Shown one piece after another: positions 12,001-23,000 of a stretch of 64,000 nucleotides of DNA (the stretch's first letter is position 1; each line of letters begins with the position of its first letter). The translations under genes and the position numbers were made by a program. The notes beneath the pieces are model-generated. The model saw only the letters and a list, made by a program, of their open reading frames with translations, was not told the DNA's origin and ran no database searches. Source of the DNA: Xiphophorus maculatus. Lineage: Eukaryota > Chordata > Actinopteri > Cyprinodontiformes > Poeciliidae. The DNA lies in the NCBI RefSeq assembly GCF_002775205.1, contig NC_036447.1, positions 33,298,220 to 33,362,219 on the forward strand. Reading direction: 5' to 3'.

Positions 12001-12771
12001 TTTGAAAACAAAATGTGTGTATAGGTTTATGTCTGGTTGAACGATGTGTGTGCCCAGTTGATTTTTTTTTTCTTATTTGGAGGGGATTTTATTGTAATCA
12101 ATAGGGGAGCCCAGAAAATCTTTGGAAACCACTGAATTAGGGTATCTGCCAGTTTCTGCCAGGTTTAGTTTTTTAACATTAGTCAGGAAAATTATTGGTA
12201 GTTTACACGAGCTTCCCGACATGGTTTATAAATCCAACCTTTCAGTTGTTTGTTTGGTTTTTATACAGCCAATATGAGAACAATCTCGAATTGTAAATAC
12301 CTATTTCTGTAAGCTGCTAAAGTCTTTCATGCATAAGCAAGGTAAAGAGCCTGTGGACGGGTTACATTAATTCAACCATTTTTCTTCTCTGTATTTCACC
12401 TTTCCCAGGTGTGCAACCTGACCTGGTGGACAATAATTGAGGAGCCAGAAAGAGAGATTCCTCTCCAGAAAGTGTCTTCTGTCAGCCTCCGTAACTCGCA
12501 GGGTAAGAGTGTGAGAATATTTCAGGTATTATTTTCAGCGTCATATATGTAACCATGTGGTTACATATGTGTGTGTGATGCAGGATCTGAACAGGCTCGC
12601 CGGGCGATGTGCGGACAGGGAGCAGGATTGTGCCGCTCAGCGATGCGGCACTCAGAGCAGACTGCCAGAGTTCCCACGATTCGGGAGAGTGTGTTCTGGT
12701 CCAGGTTCTGTTGTGCCAATGCTCTCCTCTTAGTCTGCATTAATATTTTCCTATATGCATACTTTGCCTGA
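34..12771 (+). CDS. slc5a10: slc5a10 (SGLT5-like sodium/sugar cotransporter), 3' six exons; 5' part lies outside the window
   Basis: Coding exons read at 34-141, 243-393, 509-677, 10078-10293, 12419-12502 and 12584-12771 (stop TGA 12769-12771), all with AG/GT borders and matching phases. The product is the C-terminal part of an SLC5 solute:sodium symporter, a plasma-membrane carrier with 14 transmembrane helices. Visible family landmarks are GCVDPEEC and [11 protein letters not shown] in the extracellular loop, [53 protein letters not shown] and the closing YAYFA. The short tail after NLTWW and the last helix ([19 protein letters not shown]) resemble SGLT5/SLC5A10 more than SGLT1, SGLT4 or SMIT2, which have longer tails; family memory, no alignment was run. 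SGLT5 transports mannose/fructose in mammals; substrate here is inferred. The neighbouring grap supports the assignment, because SLC5A10 and GRAP are also linked in mammals. The intron 678-10077 is 9.4 kb and full of transposons. Confidence 0.9.
678..2731. other. slc5a10 intron, no gene seen
   Basis: AT-rich single-copy-looking intron sequence between the exon ending at 677 and the LINE insertion. Open frames here are short, lack splice context and resemble no family I know. No RNA gene or clear repeat was recognised. Confidence 0.6.
2779..5989 (-). pseudogene. Decayed endonuclease/reverse transcriptase polyprotein of the RTE-type LINE
   Basis: The protein is spread over several frames: endonuclease at 5989-5144 continuing at about 5250-4522, reverse transcriptase at 4576-3923 and 3901-3239, and the C-terminal part at 3190-3008 and 3003-2779. 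Recognisable motifs are [19 protein letters not shown] and STDHYLVV of the endonuclease, [30 protein letters not shown] and [11 protein letters not shown] of the reverse transcriptase, and [15 protein letters not shown] near the C-terminus. The usual catalytic glutamate in the GLTETH-type motif reads GLTSTH. At least four frame changes (one near a G-run at about 5227-5234) make this copy non-coding. Confidence 0.85.
6127..6154 (-). other. Perfect 10-bp hairpin at the exact 5' end of the RTE-type LINE
   Basis: GGTGGCAGCC (6127-6136) and GGCTGCCACC (6145-6154) are exact inverted repeats around an 8-nt loop. On the element's sense strand the hairpin is its first 28 nt. Elements of this kind often carry structured 5' leaders; a function here is inferred. 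Confidence 0.7.
6842..7375 (+). repeat. Minisatellite of roughly 45-60 bp units inside the pogo-like element
   Basis: Units share GTAGAAGAAGAAACGGGGGA, then AAGCAGACGCCGACTTCATT, then TTCCCC. About seven units can be counted at 6842-6920 and 7147-7375, interrupted by the hAT insertion. Unit length varies, and one unit (7187-7215) is partly duplicated. Confidence 0.75.
6921..7146 (+). mobile_element. hAT-type MITE with exact 8-bp target-site duplication
   Basis: A 226-bp insertion that splits a minisatellite unit. CCGTAGAA flanks it on both sides (6913-6920 and 7147-7154), the 8-bp duplication typical of hAT transposition. Ends are CACAGGTGTCAAACTCCAGT on the left and, on the other strand, CAGGGGTGTCAAACTCCAGT on the right. 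It has no coding capacity. Confidence 0.88.
7423..7566 (+). pseudogene. N-terminal fragment of a pogo-type transposase (CENP-B-like helix-turn-helix)
   Basis: From ATG at 7423 the frame gives MAPIKRHA, a TAG stop, then a helix-turn-helix stretch containing [16 protein letters not shown] and MVRMWRKQE, the usual start of pogo/Tigger transposases. Homology stops near 7566. With the in-frame stop and no catalytic domain it cannot encode an active enzyme. Confidence 0.75.
8134..8216. repeat. Inverted repeat, 17-bp perfect arms
   Basis: AAGCTCTCGGAGGTTCA at 8134-8150 is the exact complement of TGAACCTCCGAGAGCTT at 8200-8216, with a 49-nt spacer. Flanking sequence is also roughly complementary (GGAGC-type runs). 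Likely part of a foldback element. Confidence 0.6.
8425..8570 (+). repeat. Imperfect tandem duplication, unit about 70 bp
   Basis: Two diverged units that share GTGAGAAAAACGATTGTATG or GAGAGAAAAATTGTATGTG followed by GTGTGAYATTTTARTAGT. TG-rich sequence; no function suggested. Confidence 0.4.
9545..9605 (+). repeat. Fragment of dispersed repeat (copy 1), also at 33754-33815
   Basis: Both places contain CAGGGGCGCCGCCAGGAATC followed by TTGGGCCCCATGAC and an A-rich run with ATTGG. The CAGGGG start suggests the end of a hAT-type element; no second end was found near either copy. Confidence 0.55.
11080..11340 (-). repeat. Possible old LTR-like repeat in slc5a10 intron
   Basis: Contains GAGGACCAGGAAGCTTAAAT and AATCAGATGAGAGGTG, the kind of sequence often found in reverse-oriented fish LTRs. 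No ends or target duplication were found, so this is a weak call. Confidence 0.25.
11814..12134 (+). mobile_element. hAT-type MITE in slc5a10 intron
   Basis: Left end CAGTGGTTCCCAAAGTGTGG and right end, on the other strand, CAGTGGTTTCCAAAG. Flanking octamers AGTTAGGG (11806-11813) and AATTAGGG (12135-12142) match at seven of eight positions, as expected for a hAT target duplication. No coding capacity. Confidence 0.75.
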
Positions 12772-13086
12772 ACGGGTTGCCAGGTTTGGTAGTGTTCCTC
12801 ACCATGCCTCCTGCTGAACTCTGTTCAACCTGTAAACTGCAAACTGGAAGAGGTTATTGACAAGACTTTTTTTTATTTTGTCTTGTTTACCTGTTAGATA
12901 CCTGACAGGTACAGCTCTGTGCAAAAGTTTTAAATCAACTTAATTTCTTCACACTTTGATCAAAATTAGCCTGATTGTTTCATAAACCCTAAAAGGTTTT
13001 CAACACATGGATGTATGAAGGTTTTTCTTCATCAGCTCATTTACAGTGTATCTCTAGTTTAAACCGGTCTGATTTAAATTAATATA

Positions 13087-13092
13087 AATAAA
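13087..13092 (+). terminator. Candidate poly(A) signal of slc5a10
   Basis: AATAAA, 316 nt after the slc5a10 stop codon, in AT-rich sequence. It is the first clear hexamer downstream that I noticed; use not proven. Confidence 0.4.
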
Positions 13093-14789
13093 AGAATTGC
13101 AGCATTTAGAACTTTCAAGATCAGTATGAAAGTTCACAAACTGAGCTTTAAAGAATCTGTGTTTAGAGGTGTTTTGTGGTGCTATGATCCAGACTTGATG
13201 GGACTAACTGTTGTAAATGTAGAACCAGAGCTGATTATAGTAGGTCCAAATGCAGCCAGAGCAGCAAAATACCCTTTTAGCACAATCAGAATCCAGCTTC
13301 AGCATTGTTGATTTATGATTTGCAGATCATGCTAATGCCATTTAGTATATTTTAATATTGAAAATTGGTTAAATATTTTATAAAATACTCATGACTTTAG
13401 ATATTGTTTGATCTAAAGTCAGATATTGTTTTCTGTTGTTTTTGTTCATTTTTACACATGACAATTTAACAATAAAGGAAAGATTTATTAGACAACAGCT
13501 TCTCAAATAAAATCAAAAACTTTTTTTTATGTCTCCTGGTATTAACTTTTAGAGATGTTTTGTGAAATATTGTTTGTAGTAAAGAATTTATATTTTTTTG
13601 TTTTTCATTGGCATATGTTAAATAAACTGAAAGATAGTTGCACAACAAAACAAACATGGACACAATCAATCCATGACTGGAAATATTTAGCAAGAAGAAA
13701 AATGTAAGATTTACTGCTGTGTTTGGACCCGGTATATGCTGGTAACAGCAAGGTTTGTGACCAAAGACAAAATAATAAAACAGATTACAAAGTAAATGTC
13801 TTTCGAAAACTCTTTATTTTTACAGGTCACGTTGATTCACTCTAAAGCTGCAACACTTTCATTAAATTAAGAAGTGATGAGGTAAATCTCAGTCTTGTGA
13901 TTAACTGACACGTTAATCGTAATGCCCAGAAATCAATGTGAGATCTTCAAATTGCTTAATGAAGAACAGAAAAATTTCCAAATATATTGACAGATTACTA
14001 AGGTGGATCAAACAACCACGCCTGATACAGTTTCTAAGATTTAAGAACATGGATTCAGGTCTGGCATGAACAAATGGAAATATGGAAAAGCATGAAAACA
14101 TATGTTGGAGTGGACGGCATCATCTCTTTGAAATACAAAAGAAATTTTAAATCTTTGATGGCGTCTACCAGAAATCTAAAAATGGGTCATTATTGGGCAA
14201 ATAAGCATAGAAATGGTTCATCAGACACCAAATCAGTGTTTTCCCATGACCCCTCAGTAGCTTAACCTAAACACATACACAGCACACATATAGCCTTGTT
14301 TTTCATACTGTGTTATAAGTATGAATGGTTGTACATGGGTTACCTTTATATGTGCTTCAAGAACATTGTTGAAAGTTATTTACCTTGTAAATGGTAAATG
14401 AAGCCAGTTAGCTTTAGAGCTAATAAGCACAAACATTCAACAGCGTACAGTTCTGTACATCAAACATACACTTCTCAAAAGTTAAATGCATAGCAGAATA
14501 AGTACAGTACATAGATAAACATAATCAAAGCAGATGACCAAGAACAGGTGATTCTACATTATATCTACCTCTGAAGTTGTAACCTGGATCGAGAAATAGC
14601 ATCAAATTCAGTTTAATCAGATTTGATTTGCGGCTTGGGAAATCTGTAAGGCTTATTAATCGTTGTGCTTGGTGACCAGGCTAATAACTCTTAGCAATAA
14701 AAGTTGCGATCTAAATAAAGTTAAACCCAATATTATATTTTCATTCAACAAAGAAATGTCTTTCTGACAGGAAATGAGATAGGTATCTC

Positions 14790-15015
14790 TCAAATGATAA
14801 TAAAATGACTATTTCAAGTCAATTAATATTTATATCCTTCTCAATAATCAGTGGGAAAATCTTTGTTGGTGCAGTGCAGCTATCAACCTCTTCTTGTAAT
14901 TGCTGACCAGTTTTTCATATGTTTCCACTGATATCTTGATGCTTTAGCTTTGAGAATGATCTCCAACTCTTTGAGTTCAGAAGTCCTTCATGCCATGACT
15001 CTAATCTTAAAGCTC
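14790..15015 (-). pseudogene. C-terminal fragment of a Tc1-like transposase
   Basis: The complement encodes SELKELEIILKAKA, a frame change, then KISVETYEKLVSNYKKRLIA, which is how the last part of Tc1-family transposases reads. At least one frameshift and a stop follow. No inverted terminal repeats were found. Confidence 0.6.
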
Positions 15016-15749
15016 CCTCCACACATTTGTTTGAGTCTGGGGGGGCTGCCTCAAAACGTTAATATTACAAGGCAAAAGAAATAGTGTGGTAAAACAAATA
15101 AAAAGTATAACAAATGGGAGAAGTCCACATTCTGTTCTAGTTCAGTTCCAAACTTTTGAGTGTTGCTTGGAGAACTTTGTATTTACTGAAGTGGTTCTTG
15201 TTATTAAAAGCTTCAAAAATGCACCTACGGAAGACTTTGGGCAAATAGGAATTGCAAAAGACCTCCCGCATACTCCAACTTGGTTAATGTTTTCAGACAG
15301 GAATAAGTCCTGTGCTATTGACATGAAGGGGACATACAGTGTGTTAACAGGAGGTTTACCTTTTGAAGTGTTGTATTGGTTATATTGGTAAAAAAAAAAA
15401 AAAAGCAATTATTTCTAAACATTTTAATTTATTTTTTATACATGTAACTACTGTATGTATACAGTTATGCTGCTGCAATCAAGGTTAATTTATTATTTAT
15501 AAGCTTTTAACAAATTTTTACAAGGGTGGTCAAATGTTGAGGATATTATATCATCATACTGGTTATGCATCTGTTTGCATGTATTCATCTTTAAATAACC
15601 ACACTTTTTGCATTCTTTTGCAAGGACCACATCTACCCAGTTCCAAATATAGAGTGAAATAAATCCTGCTTTTCTTGCTCTGAACTGACCAAATGTTTGT
15701 TATTCAAAGCATACCAACAAATACTTTTTTTATATATATATTTGCTTTT

Positions 15750-15925
15750 TATCACCCCGCAAGGAGTCTTTTTTGTGAGCTCTAGTGTCCCTTTTTCAAA
15801 GTAGGCTAACAGGAAAGACATGCGTTGTCGGGTCCGGGAGTCGAACCTGCGACAGCCGCGTCGAGGCCAAGTTGCCTCTGAATGTGGGTCGCACTGACCC
15901 CTCCACCACCACGGCACGCCCCACA
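15750..15925 (-). mobile_element. tRNA-derived SINE (copy 1)
   Basis: On the minus strand it starts GGGCGTGCCGTGGTGGTGGA and has the B-box-like GGTTCGACTCCC, then GGACCCGACAACGCATGTC and an A/T-rich tail. The same head recurs at 22140-22387 and 26353-26557. Internal pol III promoter boxes derive from a tRNA; it is not a functional tRNA gene. Confidence 0.75.
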
Positions 15926-16161
15926 AATACTTCTTTTAACAGGACCAATCTGCAAAACCTTTCTTAGGTGTACACGTCTCTTTCCAACAAAAAACTGGCT
16001 ACTTCATTTGTTTAATAAAACTATTACATTATCAGGTAGGTAAAGAACACATCACAATATAAGTTTTTTACTAACAATATAACATTTCTTGGTCCTTATG
16101 TTCAATTTTAACCCACGTGACAAAACATTTTGACACCCCTGTTCTACCAACTACTCTTTAG

Positions 16162-16622
16162 AGCTGAACTACGTAACTTTAATAAGAAATATGTTTTGAC
16201 ATATTTGTTAAAACTGTCACCATGTGGTGCCAGCATAATGAGATAGGTGATCTGTGAAAAGATTGATCACCTCCCTGTGCTCTACTTCTATCTGACCAAA
16301 AACAACTAATCAGAACCAGAAAGAGGTTCTTGCTGCTATCAATCACCCTCGTGTACATAGTGCTCAATATGATAAAGGCAGAGAAGCACCTTGTTTTTCC
16401 AGAAAAACCATTTATTCACCATCAGGATGAGCAGTGCATACACAAGCATGATTGACTGCGCCAAAATCCTCCTCCTGGCTCTGATTGGTTGTTTATAGTT
16501 AGAACTGGGAGAAGGCAGAGGAGCTCAATTTTTTCACAGATCATCTGTGTCATACCATGGAAGCAGTGTTTTAAATATTTAATAAATATGTGAAAATATC
16601 GTTATTGTATATATAAAAGCTT
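16162..16622. mobile_element. Palindromic MITE family A, copy 1
   Basis: Shares with 31076-31668 and 40089-40632 an AGCTG...GTAACTTT end, a core with GAAAAGATTGATC, CTCC-rich and CTGATTGGTTGTTTCTAG-like blocks, and a matching inverted right end. This copy is the most diverged. No coding capacity. Confidence 0.65.
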
Positions 16623-17022
16623 CATCCTGCTGCTCCAAAGAAATGGAGTCAAGTTAATGTAGGGGTAACAGTTGACAGTGGGGTATTTCCTGACCAGTGG
16701 CGCTTTTTGATCTGGGCCATAGGGCAGTGGCCCAGGGCAGCCGTAGGAAGAGAGACCACAAGCACCAGATAAAAAAAAATCTGTCCAAGCACTTTGGACA
16801 AAGTTTCTATTTGTATTTACGTGCTGTGCAAAGGAAGACTATCTTACATACCTAGTGTGGTACTGTAATGTATTTGATCTTGTCCTAGAAATGCATTTTC
16901 ACTAGTTGGGGGATGGCAGAAAGGGGGGCTGCCCAATTTATCATTCATGCAAGAACCACCACCCATCCTGACTGAGAAGCATCAGACATAAACATCATAG
17001 ACACTAAATAGCTGATATGGAG

Positions 17023-20000
17023 TTAATGGAGCACTGGTTGGACAAACTCTGGAGGGAAGATGCCCACTCTGCCGCGGCAGCGTCCCCTCCAGCTGAGGGA
17101 GCTGGAACAATCCAGCAGGTCAATGATTTCATCGCGCTGGAAGTGAAGGTGAGTGGTCTGGGAGGGGGTGTAGTCGCAGAGAGCATGGGCCACCCGAGGC
17201 TTCTGCTGAAAGACAAACCATGGCGTCAGACACACAGGTGTGCAATTATCAGCTGGTGAGAAAAAGTGACTCCTTGTTATGTGTCATACCTCTAAAACTG
17301 GTTTGAGTGAAGGTGCGGAGGTCTGCCAGTCTCTGGGAGACGGGTTAGGGCGGCGGTGGACTCCAGCAAGTTGCTATTATACGGGTTGGGGTAGGGGTTG
17401 AGTCCAAGATGTGAGTTCAGGTGAAAGGAGGGGTAATCCCTGAGGTGGACCACTTTCTCCATGGTGATGCTGTGTGCTCTGTAGAACTCCACTAGGCGGT
17501 TGAGGGAGCAGAATGCCTTATCCCAGATGTAGTACTGACCACCATCCTCCAGGACCCTGAAGTGCTCCACCCTGTCACCATAGCTGCCAAATGAGAGAGG
17601 AGCATAAGAGTCAGGTGAAGAAAGGCAGGCATGTGTGCTTTATTCTGCTCCATCATCTCCTTCGCCTTCATTCTGGTGTCTGTTTCTTTTTTGTTTGCAG
17701 GAATTCACTCGAGTCATTCTGTGCATACCTGGTGTGGGGAAAAAAAGAACACAAACCTTTTATGACAGATCATCACCAGGATGGTTTTGTTAAATGAAGT
17801 GCCTTGAGAAACATTTGCTGTGAAGTGGAACTTTATAAATGAACTGAATTGAATCTATAATCCACAGGGTGATGTGAAAAATGCAAAGACATTAATCTAA
17901 TAACTGGTAAACAATTTCAGCTCCTAAACACCAAAACGAGGTAACAGTCATTCAGTCGCTACAATGGTTGAGTGGCGACTGAATGACTGTTGTCAAATAC
18001 TTGTTTTGTATGCATAATAACCTTCAAATTAAGCAGTAACTTAAATCAGGTTAAGCCATTCAGCTATAAATTTTCTAAATGCTGTGGTCACACCTCCACC
18101 AAGCAGGTAGGACAACCGCAGTCACAAAGTCTAACGTCACTGGAGCCGCAGCAATGGAGGTACAGAGGCTGAGTGACAGACAATGCTTTTAAAAAGTTGT
18201 TCACATTTTGTTAAGTTACAAGCATACACTTTAGATTTTATTGGGAAATAATGTGTTAAGCAAATTAAAAGTGTTGCAAAGTTTTACAGTGGAATAATTT
18301 TTCTGTCCATCCGTCCGTCCATCCATCCACCATCTTACATGCTTATCTTTAGGGAGTGTTGTGAGGGATGATGGTGCCTATCTCCAGTGGTCAACAGGCA
18401 ATAGGTGGAGACACCCTGGTCACCAGTCCATCGCAGGGAATGATTTGTATTTACAAATAAAAATCTAAAAATGTACCAGAGTCCTAGTGCCCCCCAAATC
18501 AAACTGAGTGGCTTCTGAGGTTTCCTAATAAACAGAATCCAGAACCATCTTCTCCTGCAATTCTACCTGTATTTCTAATAGATTTTTATATATGACGACT
18601 GAATTCTGGCCATTTTTCTTTAGAAGGGCAACATTGTGAAAAATCAATTTTTTGAGCATTAAGTCTTATTATGAAGGGACAAAGACCAAATTGAAAGGCA
18701 TTAAATCAGGAAGTAAAATTTATTTTAAGTCATATTTTATATATAGAATTTTGATAACTGAAGGTAATATAGTTACTTGATTGTACTATGAAATGGTAAC
18801 AGTGTGTATGGAAAACATATAACACTGCCCCTTTAAAGAATAGCTCCTATTCAGTCCAATTGTATTGGACTTTGACTGGTCCTAGCAAAGACAAGGATAG
18901 GCTTTGATCTAATAGAGTGGTCTCCATCTCCAGGTCTTAAGAGCTACTGTCCAGCAACTTTAAATCCATTGGTGCTCCAGCACACCTGGAATAAATGAGT
19001 AATTAGATAAGCTCTTAATTACTCCTTCAAGTATAGAGACCAACTTCAGACTCACTTTAAATTTCCTAATTCCAAACATCCCCTATGCTGTTGACATGAT
19101 CCATCATATTTAGAAATCATTTGTTTCAGACAAATTCAAGTACAGTAATTTTTGGTTTAACAAAGTGTTCCTGAGCACCTTCACATTTTCTTTGTGCATC
19201 TAGTTTTTGGAATAAGTATAAACTCAAACTTACATTTATGATTAATGTAAGCATAGAATGAAGTATAGCACAACTGGGTGGACAGAGGAGGAGTTTGGAT
19301 GTTCTCTTTGCGGTCTGGTTAAAAGCGATGTAAATTGAGAATTTCATCTGTAAGTGAGCACATATTGCCTCAAGAAATCAAAACCACAAAAAGACACTGA
19401 GTTTGTTTACTGATCTTAAAGTGTTAGATTTTTATTCCTGTACAACAACAGCTCCCTCTGCTGATCACTTTTTATATAAGAAAACAATGCGTTACATGCA
19501 TTCATACTGTATGTATGTATGTATGTATGTATGTATGTATGTATGTATGTATGTATGTATGTATGTATGTATGTATGTATGTATGTATGTACGTACGCAC
19601 ACACAGAGATATCTATATAGATTCAAATAAAGATATGAAATCTGTTTTCTTATTTATTTGTTTATCAGGAGATTATACATTCATTGACATTACTTAGATT
19701 TAGCAAAACTTACATGTCTTCTTGTCATGATTTGAGTTTTCTCTGTGTTCATTTTGTGTTCTCTGTGTCTCCGTGTTGTCCTGTCTCCCCTTGATTGCTC
19801 CAAGGTGTGTCTCGTTCTCCGTGATTACCCTCTGTGTATTTATTCCCACTTGTGTTCTTTTTCCTGGTCGGGTCCTCATCTCGTTTGGCATCTTGTCTGA
19901 TGTTGTGCTCAGTCCATTCGTTTCTCCTGGTCGCTACCTGTGAAGAGCCCTGGTTTCCGCTCTGCAGTGCTGCCTTGGTTGTTGGACTACATTTCTGGAT

Positions 20001-23000
20001 CAGTTCTGTCATTAAATATTCTTTATTTCACTTACCTGGATCTCCTGGCATCTACCTCACCACCTACACCGCACCGTTCATGACACTTCTCCAAATTTTT
20101 TTTCCTTAATGAACATAAATTACCATACTGACATAACAGAAACGCTAAAAAATAAATACAACGGGGGCATTGAGGAGCTAAAAGGTAATAGTATTTTACC
20201 TTTTTTTTTTTAACTTAGTCACATGATGGGTCAGTTATATCATTCTACGAATTATGAAGGTAGAGATTTTAGGTATTCCAGAAAGAGTGTCCATTTGTGA
20301 GTAAATTTTGCAGAACTGCTCCTCACTGTTAATGAAATTTTTTCCATCTTCAAAAACATTCTTACAGTATTAAGCATTTGTGATGTAGAAGGAGGTGTAG
20401 GAGATTTCCAGAAGAGTAAAATACAGCATCTGGTGAGAAGAGAACAGAAAGCCCACATCTCACCCTGCTGGGGGACAGGTTAAGTCTAGTCCCTGGAACT
20501 CAGAGGATCACTTTGGATCTGGATTTTAAAAAACCCCGAGAGTATGGAAAAGAAAGCACTCCAAAATTTATGCAAGCTTGGGCAGAAAAAAAACATGACT
20601 TAAGTTGCAAGGTGAAGTCCGGCATCTTTCACACTGGTCTAGAATTGAAGGGAACATTTTAGATAGGCGAGATTTTGAGAAGTGGACTCTATTCATTACT
20701 ATTAAGCTGTACAAGCTGTAATCTGGCACATGGTGTACTTTGACGTATGCTGAGAATAACTTTATCCCACCATGAATCAGACAGTTCATCACCCAATGGA
20801 CTATATGCCACGAGTAGTGGTAATGTACATCCATTTAAACCTTCGCCACCATTGCTCCAATTGTTTTTAGCCATAGCTGCAAAATTTGTACCATGAACAA
20901 GACGCAAAAGTTAAAATATATGCAAGCTACTGGTATAACATCTGAGTTTTGTTGTGTGCCGTTGTGTTCAGCAATTAGCCGGTACCATCCAGTGCTTAGT
21001 TTTTTCATTTTCCTGCTGATATCAAGGTGACAACAGATCATATCCAAAACTTAGCCACTAAAGTGAACACACGGTTTGTAGCTGCCGGGTATTTCAAACT
21101 TGAGGATATTTAAGATCCATCGTCAGAAATGGGAAGACGGTGGTTAAAAGGGAGCTGTTCGTGCTTCGTTCACTGGAATAATTTGTGGGAGGAAAATAAT
21201 GTGGGAGGAAATTCACTGCTATGGGAAGAGGCTGAGAACAGAGGCAGCGATGCAGCACAAGACAAGTCAATGTGTGTGTGTGTGTTGATGTATGCGTTTG
21301 TGTTATATGGAGTATAAAATAATTTTTAGGCAACTCCTTAGTTTTTGTTTATACAACAATTATATAAAATACACTTAACACGCAGTCGGAGCGCCCCTCC
21401 GATACCGAGCATGGTAATTTAAGCACAGCCAAACGCAGCAAAGCTTCAGCCTGAAAATAATTCAATCTTTCTGTTCTACCAACACCGAGCAACACGATCC
21501 AAACCACACAGGTAGCGGTCAAATTAAAGTCCAAAACCTTTCATTTCCAGCCGTACAAGTGTCACCTCTCCACATAAAAAAATCCACAGAACAAGTACAA
21601 ATAGAAAAGAAGGGCTTATTTCCCGAATCACCAAAATATGACTTTTACCTTTAATGTTTCATAATTATAACCCACATTAGAGTGAATTTTTCCACTTAGC
21701 TGCTATAATCAGTTCTTGTGCTACACAGACGTACTTTGACTTTTTTCAATTGCCATAAGTTTTCCATATCTATTAGAAAGGGGTGATTTCAGATTGGGCC
21801 TCAAAACTAGAAGGTCGACCCAAAATTTGGAAAAAGCAATGAGACACAATGTCTAATTTGGAAATAGAGAAACGGATAAGCAGGCAGGTTAAATTTTGAG
21901 TATAATTCTGAAAAACTAAGAAATAAACCATATTTGTAAAGATCTCTCCTTGTTCTAATACCTCTTTCATGCCAAATTCTATAGGCAGCATTAGTCGCCG
22001 CAGGAGTAAATAGATGATTTTTTTAACAACGGCATTTTATTAACAAGAAACACAGATTTAAAATGGGATCTAAATTGTGACCAAATCATAAGTGTAGAGA
22101 GCACAATGTGATTTCCAGTAGCAGAGGATAATTTAAGAAGAAGAAGAATTACTTTATTCATCCCAGCAGGGAAATTATTTCGCAGTTACAGCAAGAATTT
22201 TTTTATACACAGATTAACACACACACGACAGGAGCTGCGTCTGCAGGCAGCCAGCTGAGCCGGCGCCATTTTTGAAGGAGGACATGCGGCAAAGGTCGTC
22301 GAGACCGGGAGTCGAACCCGTGACGTCCGCAGGTCTAGGGCCTCCAAATGTGGGGCGTGCTAACCCCCTGCACCACCACAGCATGCCCCTTAATTGGTAG
22401 TGATGAATATATAATTGAGGCAGGTGAAAAAGTTCAGAAATTGATTGAATTTCAAGTTTACACCAGATCAGATTAGGTGAATTTAGCCAGTAAATCAATT
22501 TATGAATGTGTGAAGACCAGTAATACATTGAAAAACTGGGCAGGGAAAGACCACCATTTGTGGTGAACTGTTGCAGTAGAGAAAGTCTCATCCACTCCAC
22601 AAAAAAGAAGAAACCATCTGATCCAAGGTCTTAAAGTACTGTTTAGGCAAAAATAGAGGGATACATTTTAATAACATTAATCCTTCCAATTAGAGAAAGA
22701 GGGAGAGAGTTCCACCTCTGAAGATCTGATGCGATTTGAGAGACCAAGGGGACAAAATTCTGTGAAAACATTGAGGGCAGAGTATGTGTGATATTAATTC
22801 CCAAGTACCTAAACCCTGAGGGGCTGAGTTTAAAAGGAATGTCATACTGCCTAAGTCCTAAAGCTAGTGAATTTACTGGGTAGCATTCACTTTTAAATAG
22901 ATTAATTTAATAGCCAGAGAAAAGTCAAAATTTTTCAAGAATCTTAAAAATAGGAGGGAGGCTACATAAAAGGATCCGAAACGTGTAAGAGAAGATCATC

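Larger units (their letters stand above)
12772..17022. other. Convergent intergenic region between slc5a10 and grap
   Basis: The two genes end facing each other. Apart from the slc5a10 3'UTR, the region holds a Tc1 remnant, a SINE and a MITE (listed separately). The rest is AT-rich and shows no exon, tRNA or other gene that I can support. Confidence 0.6.

Noticed and set aside
15750..15925. tRNA-like B box and acceptor-like sequence
   Set aside because: The same unit occurs three times with retroposon tails and one exact target duplication, so it is a SINE, not a tRNA gene.
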